From contig JBAMDO010000149.1 in assembly GCA_037074765.1 (NCBI GenBank), positions 1-64,000 on the forward strand: a stretch of 64,000 nucleotides of DNA, written 5' to 3'. The number at the start of each line of letters is the position of its first letter. Within the stretch, counting starts at the first letter, position 1. Under the pieces are notes generated by a model. That model had not been told where the DNA came from. It did not search any database and saw only the letters and a list, made by a program, of their open reading frames with translations. This document shows, piece by piece, positions 1 through 12,062 of the stretch. The translations under genes and the position numbers were made by a program. This DNA is from Mansonella perstans (Eukaryota; Nematoda; Chromadorea; Rhabditida; Onchocercidae).

Positions 1-872
1 AATTATATCAGTTCCATCAAATATTCAGTTCCATCAAATTATATCAGTTCATCAATTATATCAGTTCCATCAATATATCAGTCAACAAATTATATCAGTT
101 CCATCAAATTATATCAGTTCCATAATATATCAGTTCAACCAATTTATCAGTTCCATCAATTATATCAGTTCAATCAAATTATATAGTTCCATAAATTTAT
201 CATTCAATCAAATTATATCAGTTCCATCAAATTATATCAGTTCCATCAAATTATCAGTTCAATAATTATCAGTTCCATCAAATTATATCAGTTCCATAAA
301 ATTATATCAGTTCAATCAAATTATTCAGTTCCATCAATATCAGTTCCATCAAATTATATCAGTTCAATCAAATTATATCAGTTCCATCAAATTATATCAG
401 TTCCATAAAATTATATCAGTTCAATCAAATTATATCAGTTCCATCAAATTATATCAGTTCCATCAAATTATATCAGTTCAATCAAATTATATCAGTTCCA
501 TCAAATTATATCAGTTCCATCAAATTATATCAGTTCCATCAAATTATATCAGTTCCATAAAATTATATCAGTTCAATCAAATTATATCAGTTCCATCAAA
601 TTATATCAGTTCAATCAAATTATATCAGTTCCATCAAATTATATCAGTTCATCAAATTATATCAGTTCCATCAAATTATATCAGTTCCATCAAATTATAT
701 CAGTTCCATCAAATTATATCAGTTCACCAAATTATATCAGTTCCATCAAATTATATCAGTTCCATCAAATTATATCAGTTCCATCAAATTATATCAGTTC
801 CATCAAATTATATCAGTTCCATCAAATTATATCAGTTCCATCGAATTATATCAGTTCCATCAAATTATATCA
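1..872. repeat. 19-bp tandem satellite array
   Basis: Head-to-tail copies of AAATTATATCAGTTCCATC, about 45 in all. Copies with TTCAATC or TTCCATAAA in place of TTCCATC recur in a loose order, hinting at a higher-order unit of three or four monomers. From about 340 to 872 the copies are nearly uniform; in the first ~330 bases many lack one to several bases. The array runs off the left edge, so its full size is unknown. It ends at a short AT-rich junction near 870-900. No coding potential. Confidence 0.97.
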
Positions 873-1339
873 GAGTGATATAATATAATCAAATTATATT
901 ATATCATTAGCCATTTGAAAATAATTTTAAACAGGCTTAACAATATAAAAAGATCAATACTTTTTCATACTTACAAAGTGACGGGATGAATCTATTGCAT
1001 TGTATTCCTAGTCTTTTAATTGAGTGGGATTATTGAAAAATCAGGTGCTCTTTTATCTTTTCCTGAATTATTTCAGGTTAAAGTTGATGAGAGTGCAAAA
1101 AAGATGTGCTAATCTGAACAAATGCATTGAACTGTTTTTAAAATCCATTTCATACAAAATTTAATTATTACAGTTGACATTTATTGCAGTTAAGAAGAGA
1201 AGGAATTGAATTTATTTGAAGACAAAAATGAAAAATGGTGTCATCGATGGATGATGAAATTGATTATTGGTGACACCCGTGCTACCGTATCCTTGCATTT
1301 ATCAACTAAATGGCAAATACACGCAAACGCACAAACATA

Positions 1340-1390
1340 GAGACACACACACACACACACACACACGCATACACACACACACACACATAT
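1340..1390. repeat. CA-rich microsatellite
   Basis: Runs of ACACAC interrupted by CGCAT on the plus strand. The minus-strand open frame across it is a translation of the repeat (Val-Cys runs) and is not a gene. Confidence 0.9.
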
Positions 1391-3609
1391 TCACATACAT
1401 AGAGCGACAATTGAAGCATATTATGGTATTTGTAAATGATTGAAATGGAAATTTGAAATTGGAGTAGTAGATTGATAAAATAAACAAAGATAAGAGAATG
1501 AATGAATAAATAACTTTTGTCAAAGTGGAGGACAATTGAGATGATGAGAAAGAAGAAAAAGAAAAGTTAAAAGAGGAGAATGAGAAGGAAAAGGAAAAAA
1601 AAGTTGGATAAACGATAACAATAACAATATTGAGCCCCCCTGCTGAACAAATGAGTGAAACAGCATGAGGTAATTTCATCGCTCACTCAATTAATTATGG
1701 TAATTTGTTACAATAAAATAGATGGAATATAGTTTCTTTTCATCCTGGTTCATTTCCGGCAAGGGAAAGTATCACTGTATCAAAAATGGTAATCGGAAAG
1801 ATTAAAACGGATAGATATAATCTATTCAATATGTTTACTACCATTCCCACCTTTACCAAACTTCTTCAACAAAACAACTTCAAAGACTCCTCACACAAAT
1901 CAACTAGAGATGATATGAACAATCCCTGCGATATGAAATAAACAATCGTGGGAAATGCTTATTTTATGAACAGTTATCATTTTAAATTTTACTTACTCCA
2001 TTCTTTTAATCATGCAAAATGATAGTAATGCTAAATAATAAAATTAATAAATTATTGAATTTCATCACTAAATAAAATCCATTCATTTGTTGCTGAAAAA
2101 ATCATTAGATGGATACAAAAATTAATTCTATCGTAGTTTTGCAAAATAGAATTAATATATAAACAATTGGAGTTACAATTTTGCATCCAATGGATAGCAT
2201 AATATCATAGATGATTAGTAAAAGTTCCGGTGTAGAAGTGATAAATAATTGGATAACGAAAATAAATATAAATTTAAACGACGAAACGTTGAAGAGAGAG
2301 AAAAAAAAAAACAATGTCACATAAAAAAGGAAAAGAAAAAAAATTGATAAAATAAATATGGCCATCAATAAAAATGAAATGTGGAGCGATCCGATAGATT
2401 TATAGGACTAGTATCGCAGGAAGCTTTACTTGAGATGATCGTAGTGATAGTAGAAGAAAAGGTGGAATTGATGTTAAGATGATCATGTAAAGGGTAATTG
2501 AGCGAACGGTAGTCAGATCCTTCACTTAAACTAATTTCTTTATTTCAGTTTGTTCCTACGTTCTGCACGAAATTTTCGTATGTTTTAATTAAATTTCCAT
2601 ACTGCAATATTATTAAAATTATGCAATAGTGTGATAATTTAAATTTTCTATTGTGAATTAAATTGTTTAAATTTATTTTTTTTGTTCTTCGCAAGTATTT
2701 TATCAGTGCTAGCGGTAGTACTTTTGTTGATCCTTAAGACATCTTGTCAAAAAATTACACAGTAAATTAAGAAAGAAAGTAATCAACAAATAATCAAATA
2801 AGAATTCAACTTTGAATTCCATCATTAAAAGAGTAAATAGTTTGCAGACTACCATGAAGCATTAGTGCTGACCAGTGGAAAAAAACCAGCATATTCAATA
2901 TCACTTAAATTACGCTATCCATTTAATTGCAATTTTGTTTCCTATGCCTATTGTCTCTTGCAAATGTAAAATATGAAATTCAATTTTAAAACTTGTAGCA
3001 ATATTTTAGGAAAACTATTTAATATATATATATATATAAATGGCGAAGTAAGAATAGGAAAGTTAAGAATTATGAAGAATTATAAAGTATTTAATTCCAA
3101 GGTCTACAAATAATTTGAAAAAATGAAGCAATCAACAACTTTCTTCTTAACTTTTTTGATTTTTTTTTTTCAAAAATCAAAATGAATGAATGATTAAATG
3201 TGTGAAATGCAAAAAAGATTTTTTTTCATCTCCGTGCTTCTCATAAAAAAAAAAGCAAAAATAAATAAAAAGTTTGATTTTTCTGACGATTAAAACCGGA
3301 AAATGTTAATAATCTCACAGTTATATGCACCGTAATTGTTATACGGGTGGTTAATGGAATTATTATAAAATGGATGAGGAAGTTGTTTGCTGTGGTTTAG
3401 AACCGTAATAATATTATTGTAATAGTACGATTGGGATGTTATTTTCGCATAATAATCATTCCCCAATTCCTTTTTTTCCCGCTGTTCGGGAGGTATTCTT
3501 TTCATTTCTAGTCTTCCGAACTTTTCCCATCCCTATCCTCTCTAACCCATCACTTTTTCATCATTTTTGCTATATTTCTTTCTTTTCGATTTTCTCAGAT
3601 AAATAAAAT

Positions 3610-3690
3610 AACAGTTGTGAGTATATGTGTATGTATGTGATTGTATGTGGTGTGTATGTGTGTTGTGTGTGTGTGTGTGTGTGCACGTGT
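3610..3690. repeat. GT/GTAT microsatellite
   Basis: Alternating GT with GTAT and GTGTATGT variants. The minus-strand reading is His-Thr-rich repeat translation. Confidence 0.88.
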
Positions 3691-6600
3691 ATATTTGTTT
3701 CTGTATAAATTAGGTAGAAAATTATGCAGTAAGCAAATTTAAATATAATATAAATGAATAAAATTTGAATGGACAGCAAAAAAAAATTGATTTAAGAATA
3801 GATTTGTATTTAATGAAAGAAAAAAAAAAAAAAATCATATAGCGATTATAATTTAAAAAACATTCATTTATTGCTTCCTCAGTACATGATCATTCTTTTT
3901 GTTGAATTCTAATTATGATGTTAACAGTGATAATGTTCATGATAAGAGTTACTTGATTATTCGAAATTTTAGGATATGTTGAAGTGAAATTTGCCTGTAA
4001 TAAAATAATTTATATTATTTAATGTTAATTGATTACACTGAAAGTCTGCTGAAAGTTTATTCACTCAAGCTATTCATAATAAAGGATACGGTGGAATGAA
4101 ACTAAATGGAAAATTGAATGAATTGTATCCATGGTTAATTTTGCTCATCATTTTGTTTCCCTATAATAAAATTTGAACAGTAAGAGCAAAAAAAAAAATT
4201 TTTAAATATACTAAAATTTAACAATATAAGTTAACTTGTAATATTGCATCGTTTTGGGTGGGAAAATTTTAATTTATATCAAAATGATTAATTTATAGAA
4301 AGCATTAGAATGGAATGATAAAGTTCGCTTTCTACTAAATAACGATAAATTAAATGACTTAATTATAGGACATTGAAGAAAATATTGTTAGGATATTTCA
4401 TTCGTTCCCTTGTAACTTTCCCAGAAGATGTGTTAATTTTTGTTCGTAGTGGTTCAGCTTAAATCGTATGGTAACCTTTAAATTGTTCAATTATCGTTTA
4501 CTCATCGAGCAATTAAGTGTTCGATTACCAGAAAATGATTTATTCAAGCAAGATTTCTAACCTTTTGAGCACATTTTCAAAATTACAAATATGATGGAGC
4601 AGCAAAAGAGAGAAAAAAAGGCAAAAATAGCTCTTCAATGAGATAAATTTCAGTGAGACACAGGTGTATAAATTAAGCACTGTCTATCTATTTCTTTCTG
4701 TGTAATTAATTGTTTAAATTATGCAATTTACGATATTTACAAACTATTTGACTCATTTTAATGATATTTTCCATAATGAGTAAGTGATGAGAAATTAATT
4801 AGACATTGGGGGAAATGAAGAAATGAAATACTTTAAATGACTTAAATTTTCATTTCCTATCACCGGATTGTAATATGATCTTATTTAGCAATTGTTACAC
4901 ACTTGTTTTGGTTCATTAATCTTACTACCATTTTTCTTCTCTTAAAAATTTAATTGCCAATTTTGGAAAATGCAAATACAGCAAAAACTGTAAAACTTCA
5001 TCTTCTATTTTGATAAATCAAATTTCTTATTTTTTTGGAAAGATTGAAAAATAAAAGAAAGATGAATGAATAGTTAAATAAAAGCCAATTGTTACAATAA
5101 GTATGAAAATTAAGTAAGAATATGTTAAGTACTGTTGCAAATAGGTTAAAGTTTGGAAGTTAAACATCATCGTATTGAATTTCATTTATTAGTTCCACTT
5201 TCTTTCTGCTTCTTCTTATATGATTTAAATGAGAAAAAAAAAGAAGTAGAAAAGATTGATGAAATATTGGAGGAAGTGGAAATATGAAAGAATATTATAT
5301 TATAAGCTGCCGATTACTAGAATGAATAAATGGATTCATCTTTTTTGATGGATTTATTGGATAATCCCTACTGCCTAGAAGTTTAATCTGGCGCCGGTAA
5401 CATCATATATATGCATGGTTGCGTGAATATGCATACTTTTGTTATATTTGTCAACAATTGCAATGCTTCTCAACTTCATCGTGTTTATTTCTAGGAAGGG
5501 AAGCGAGCAAAATAAATAATACAATTCGGATTACATTCATCTTTTGAAATTTTCATCATATCATTGATTAACAACATCTTAATTTTGAAGAAATAATTGA
5601 AGTACTACTTTTTTAACAAATAAGTCGTAGGAATATTGGAAGAATGACTGTTGACAATAGATAAATGATCTGTTCACTATTTGCTATCAATTTATCATTT
5701 ATCAACAAGTATTTGTAATTTATGGTTTTATCACTATTACTTCAAGCTAACTAACATGTCCAACATTAATTTAACTGTTGTAATTAAAAAATACGATGGA
5801 ACTGGTTAGAATGTTACAGTTTTTAAACAGTCAGTCATCTATCCCCCAAAAATATTCTTCATTTTTCATAGGATATTTGAGGATGAAAGTTAACTAATTA
5901 TAATTAAGCTGGAACAACAAAAAGTTTCATATTAAAATACATAAACACGATAATCAGTGATAATCACAAAACACTTTACTAATTAAATTGAAATAACACT
6001 TGCCAATCATTACAAAATTTTCTCTTATCATTTCTTACTACTCGAAATTGCTACTGGAAAATTTTCTTTTTTGTCAAATAAATTTTACAATGTTAAAGAA
6101 CGTGAGAGGTTCAAATTTTCGGAAAGAAGAAACTGAAATTATCACTGCTACTTGCTAAATGTTTGAATTAACGAAAAAAGATTAAAACATGAGTGTAAGT
6201 AATTGGGGGCGAAACACGTGTAATGCAAAAAAATGAATGTAAAGGAATAAGAAAATAGTTGAGAAGTGGTGGAAAAAATCATAAGGTCAAAAGAAAAAAT
6301 GTTATTCTTTCAAATTTGCAACTTATAATTTCATGGGAATATGCATTCGGAAAAAATTCAATTATTACCTTACCATGAAAATACATTTCCTTTTTCTTTT
6401 TTGTCAAATTTAAAAAACAACAATTTACAAGCTATTCGAAAATTAACTTTTACCCATGATTTTGTCATTCGCAATGATGCTTGAAATTTATTCACTATTG
6501 TGAAAATTTCAGAAAATAAAAAGAAAATCCTCACAAGTAAGTGCTTTAAGATAACACTACAACGTGTAAAATTCTGAACTTTATTGCTAATTATCAAATT

Positions 6601-9156
6601 TATCCCATATATACCTCGAGAAATGTCTTTTAGTTACTTTGCCTGACTAGTTTATTGGCAACTTAAACTAGCTGTTTTGATTTAGCTCAAACTTGTTCCA
6701 GCAAGCATGACAGAAATCTAGATGATCTAAATTTGAGTTACAATCCGACTATGGTATGCCGGTAAGTGGACCGATTTAAGATGGGATTTTTTTTCACTTC
6801 ACTTATAGCTTTATAGGTATAATTTTTCATCTACATTTTTACAAGTGCCTTAAGATGATTTTTTACTTTTACCTTTTCTGAACTTGTATTTTCACAGTTG
6901 AATAAATTTCAACGTGGAAATTAGAGAAATATTTTAATTCATTAATTAGAACTGTTTATCGTTCAAAAAAATTATAAGGCAGAGTACTTTTTTCAACTGC
7001 AATTATAATCACTGCTACCACTACTACTACTACTTTTGTCGGTGAGTTCACAGACTGTGTGAGGTCTCATTACATTCTCAAGGAATATTTTCCCATGAAT
7101 GAATCTTCCGAACAATGCGACATCTCGCCGCCTCATAATGACCGACCTATGAAGTGCTATATTTAACGGTATGCACAAGTAAGTAATGGAAAATATTTGC
7201 TTCTAGTCAATCATTATTTAACTAAAAAATTTTTGAATTCCTAAATTTTGAATCGAAATTTTGCATTAGTTAAACCGAAAAAATTGAAAGCTGAATCGAA
7301 TATTTAAGTCGGAATTATTTAACTTAAAAGTTGAAAATTTTGGAATACTCATTGAGTGATTCAATTCAGCAAAACAATAGCTGAAATCTGAATTAAAAAG
7401 ATAAAAATAAAAATCAAAGTTCAGAACTGACAGCAATTTTAATCGTGAGTTTCCTTTTATATATATATATATATACCTATAACATTGAAGAATATAGCGT
7501 CGCACAAGTGCCTCCAAGCTATAATCAAAAATTTATATATATATATATTTATATATATTGTAACATCCTCCATGTATATAGCAATTGTAAAACGGAAATC
7601 TTAGATTAATTAATTCAGTTTTAAATATTTCACATTTTCCCAAAAGTATATTGGTCATTCGAATTCTGTTAGTATCGCGAAAAAAAAACTAGCGCTAATT
7701 AAAGAATTTACATGGAACCACACAAATTAAACTTTTGAATTTATGAAATCAGATCAACAGTTTTTTTTATTTCTTGAAAGAATACAGATACTGCAAGTTA
7801 TTCGTACTCAAATGTAACACTTCAGATTTTCTTCTAAATAACTAAATTTCTGTATGGCTGAAGAACGAAGAGATTTGAAAATTTGCAGTAAATCATACTG
7901 ATATGCCTCTTATAACTGGTCTCAGCAGAAACTTAAATAACTATAAGAATTTGAATAATATATTTAAAAGATAATTTCTGAATAACTTAAATGAATTAAA
8001 CTTATGAAAAATTTATCAAATGAAAAATTGCAACTTCTCACAAAAACGACGAGAGAAAAACATCAAGAAAACATAGCGTTTTATCTTGTCCTTCTCTCTC
8101 TCAACCAGCTACTGCCCTGTATCCCATCAAAATTAACACATATTTTCACATGCGAGCATTAATCATAATTATCTTTGGGGTCACAGTTCATACGACCTTT
8201 CTTACAAATCCACGTGAGCACCAATTACGATCAAACATCGCATTCCATTAGTACGTCGTTTATCGCCATGTACCTGCCCAATCTTTATTTCAAAATATTT
8301 CGTTCTTTCTTTTAGATGTTTTTATATTTTGCTAGAAGAAAAAATGATGCAGTTCGGAGGGTATGAAGGTAACTAAGATAATGTGTGATAATGACAGTGC
8401 AGAACAGAACCGAATATCAACTGCGAATGTTATTTCTTAAAATTGAAATTAATCCCATTTAACAGGTCATTAAGTACACTGCACGTTATCCTGTGGCACT
8501 ACAACCACATATCAGATCCGTCGCAATACGAAAAATCCGAAAAACTTATAACTTCACTTTAGAACCATTCAGTTTCATTTGGTCTTTGGTTAAGGAAGAC
8601 TTTTCAAGAGCACTCCATCCTAGCTAATCAATTTAGCCCTACTTCACCTTGGCACGACTTCCCGAAACAGACCCTGTCATATTACGATATTTTACTTCCC
8701 CATACCGATACATCATGCTAAAGTAAGGTGTCTAATGCAAGAATACATCTGACCTAATCTTGAAACACTGAAATCCACAATCGCTTACACATATGCTTCG
8801 TTTTGAACAAAATGTCAAACTATTAAAGGTAATGACGAGATTCTGAATCTTCGAAAAGCACGATGATGCAGTTCAGCGAATCGTATAGCGAACACATGTT
8901 ACAAATATCTATTAGTGTAAATCATTTTAAGGAACCCAAATTAGATAATCCTTATTGCAATAGTATAATCCTTATTTTCAAGTTATCAACAACAGACGTC
9001 GCTGATCCAGTGGTCATCGTCATGTCATCATTTACCCATGTGCACTTCTAAACAATCCTACAGCCACAATCCATAAATACTGCTAATCTCCAGATTACAT
9101 TGCAAAATTTAACAACATATATATTGCAAAACAACAATCTTATAATTGTTTCCGAA

Positions 9157-10974
9157 TTACTGTGCTTCCTGCTGTGCTTTCAACATCTTAAGATAAGCCT
9201 TCTTGTTCTTGACGCGATTCTTGCGTACTGCTAGCGATGCCTTCTTCGCCGTCCAACGTTTCTTTGTTATCTAGAAATAACAATCAATAACGAGTAATCA
9301 TCATATAGAAATGCTGCCAAAAAATGCCGTAAAATGTACCGCAAGTTTTACAACATAGATATCTCTGAGGTCTATGCAGTGAAAGATGAAAAAAAAAACC
9401 TCTTTTGGTTCCTTAGGTTCCCGAGCAGGATTCTTACGGATAGCTTCATGCGCTTTTTTATACATATCCACAATCTGCAAGTATACTATTTTCTGCACAT
9501 TAACACCAGAAATAAAACTTAAATCGGTTAAGTAGAAAAATGTTCATGTTTTTGACAAGAAATTTTGTGAAAGCTTACATCATCTGCATCAATATTAGCA
9601 GCAATGAAATGCGAAAATTGTCGCTTAAAAGCATCTTCATCCTGTTCTTTCAATAATGTCATATAATCAGCAACGTGTTTTCCAAGTATTCTGTCACGAT
9701 GCGCCTCAGCATTGTATTTGTTTTCGGAATTATAACCGAAGAAACGAGTCTCACTGGAAAAATATGATAACATCAACAGATCAACAGAACTAAAACTTTA
9801 AATCATAATTTAATCTACAAGTAAAATGTAGAGCTAATAAATATATTCGAAAGAAACTATAACAAAACGACACATACCTATGTGGAACATCAATACCACC
9901 ATCAGCAACACCCTTCATAACGGCGAAAACCTTAGCGCCTGTTACAGTGCGTGCCAAACCAACATCCAGCACCGCTCGGAAAGGTGCCCGCTCCCCTTCT
10001 TTTTCAACATTGTAGTCGTCACCATTCACTTCTTCCATACCTTTATATGTTTCCGCTAAACCGATGTTCAGTAAATGACGTCGAGCCAACAATAAACCAG
10101 TAGCATAAGCTGATGCATAATTCGTTAAGCCAACCTACAAATAGTAGTTCTCGTCTCATTCAATAATCATTTCAAGAATTATAACCCATCTTTCCCATTA
10201 AAGCTGTATTTTATCTTCCAATCTTACCGTCCGGAACAATCACAGCGGACATCATAAATGTTTCCAATATTGCAACATAAATACCACATAATGTTGCTGA
10301 ATTCCCAAGGAAGCATATAACTCGCGTATGTTACGAAACTTAACCTACACATACTAATCTGAATCAACAAGTGCGCCTCCTACTTAACGCACATACCACA
10401 TAATTGAATGTTTTATAAATAAATGTTTGATGCAAAACGAAGGAAATATAACCTTAATGCCATAACGCGGTAACTCATGCGCATAAGCAGAACATACGAC
10501 GACATCGCCCTCAATTCGAGAATATGCTATCTGAAATTTAAATGATGCCCCTGATTGTGCAAACTAAACTGCAGTGATTCAACCCTAAATGCTCAGCCAC
10601 TCAGTACATCTGCTAAGGATCAGCATAACTTGGCGTTTATTCAACACTTATAACTTATAAGCTATCACACAGAAATGACAAAACGACTTGACTAATGTAA
10701 CCACGTGAAGTTCTTCCATTCCTCTACCTCTCTCCTTGCCGATCACTTTAAAAGAATACCAACAATTTCGAATAATGCAACTCACTTGAGCAATGACATC
10801 TCGGTTGGTGAAACGTACGATAAGACGGTACTTTGGAGTGTTATATTTATTTTTATCTTGCACAGTTAAACGTTTCCTTGCATAATAATCCGTTTTACCC
10901 TCACGTCTACGCTTTAGTTTTACCTGATAACGCTTGAAATAAGCTTTATTCTTGACTACTTTCACAAATCCCAT
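9157..10974 (-). CDS. rpl-5: 60S ribosomal protein L5 (uL18), six exons
   Basis: Encodes the large-subunit protein that binds 5S rRNA and carries it into the ribosome. Exons on the minus strand: 10786-10974, 10453-10530, 9878-10134, 9579-9753, 9400-9474, 9157-9270. They join in frame to 888 nt, 295 residues, the usual length for eukaryotic L5. The start [17 protein letters not shown], then [29 protein letters not shown], the GLART block, HVADYM and a basic tail ending KAQQEAQ all follow the L5 family. The start is fixed by homology and by a TTTCAG acceptor 8 bases upstream of the ATG on the minus strand, consistent with spliced-leader addition. All five introns have GT..AG ends; the donor of exon 5 is a weak GTTTTT. 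The gene is divergent from the unnamed gene at 12063. I looked for snoRNAs in the introns and saw none that convinced me. Confidence 0.97.
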
Positions 10975-12062
10975 CTTACACTCTGAAAGTTTGAAAAAAT
11001 TTAAAATAGAAAACAACACATCCCACGTGTCACGTACACTTCGTACATTAATGCAGTGCTCAATAACATAAATGCAGAACAGCTTACATGATATGATACG
11101 TGTATTTCACGTAGATGATAGATCATATCTCTTACTGGGCAAGTTAAGATGAAGCCCTAAGTATCAGCTCTATGATACGCATACTTTTTAAACTTATTAA
11201 CTGAATTTTACTTAAACGTAAAATACATCACAAAATTTGAGAACATACGCACAACCTAAAAAACAAATCGCTACGTGCCTGCAACCATTACATCAACTGG
11301 TCGATAGGAACCCATCAAACCTTCTTTAGGCTTTCGTACATGGTGGACGCTACGAAAAATTTATGGATCATTGCAAAATTATTTCTATTGTAATTGAGAA
11401 TTTCATTGTTTTATGTCAGGAGATGATGATATGGAAGCAGGACTTGTAGGAAGGCCAATATAGGATATGTTTTTGTGTAAGATAAATTGAGATTTTATAG
11501 CAGGCTTCTTTTTCAGCGTTGTCTTTAAAATGATATATATTCTATTCCAAGCATTCCATCATTTTCGTTTCGATATTTGAGAATTAGAAGACGACAGTAA
11601 GAAATGGAAGAAGTCCAGGTTTGTTTTTATGAATTTCTTGAAATTATCGCTATTCCTAAGTCTCGGTCAAAATCCAGGTTATGGGAATAGTTGCGTTAGG
11701 TCAGAAAAAGAAATATCATTTATTAAGATGATAATATGACTTACTGCTCTTTGAACTTTGTCAAAGTTGCAAGTATGTTTCGAGAAATTTAGAAAGGTCA
11801 TCTGTCTGAATACATATTTATTTGCTGTTTATCGGAAAAATTTACAGTTCATTCAAAGCTGTGTGTCTCTGTGGTCGGTCTGTTGTATCTAATCTGTGTG
11901 TTAGCACCATTATTTATTCTTCCCGTCTTACACGTCCCTTTTTTTTTTGAGTTCGTAGTCCTCTATTGTGTTGAATTTTTACTTTCCAAAATCATTTTTG
12001 AAAGTTACTTGTTTTAATTTAATTGCAGAATCACTTGACTAAAATTTAGCAGTGCTACCGGA
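10975..12062. promoter_or_regulatory. divergent intergenic region between rpl-5 and the 12063 gene
   Basis: About 1.1 kb separating two divergent starts. It contains several CACGT-type words (for example CCCACGTGTCACGT near 11023-11036 and TTTCACGTAGA near 11106) on the L5 side. An ATG at about 11415 opens a short acidic frame that stops within 17 codons. Promoter function is inferred from position only. Confidence 0.4.

Larger units (their letters stand above)
873..9156. other. gene-poor AT-rich interval with microsatellites
   Basis: No gene can be supported here. There is a CA/CACG microsatellite at about 1344-1388, a GT/GTAT tract at about 3615-3685, TA runs near 3021-3038, 7457-7477 and 7535-7560, and many poly-A and poly-T runs. 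Open frames in this stretch are short, low in complexity and lack a plausible chain of splice sites. A slightly richer patch at about 7010-7170 could be read on the minus strand as a short basic peptide ending at a GTAATG, but no neighbouring exon was found. 8040-8860 is less AT-rich than its surroundings and may include the 3' flank of the L5 gene; nothing definite is seen. Confidence 0.6.

Noticed and set aside
1302..1679. Long minus-strand frame of 125 codons
   Set aside because: It translates a CA microsatellite and an A-rich tract; the Cys-Val and Phe-Ser runs are repeat composition.
10135..10785. snoRNA in rpl-5 introns
   Set aside because: Such introns often host snoRNAs, but I found no convincing pairing of box C/D or H/ACA signals on the minus strand.
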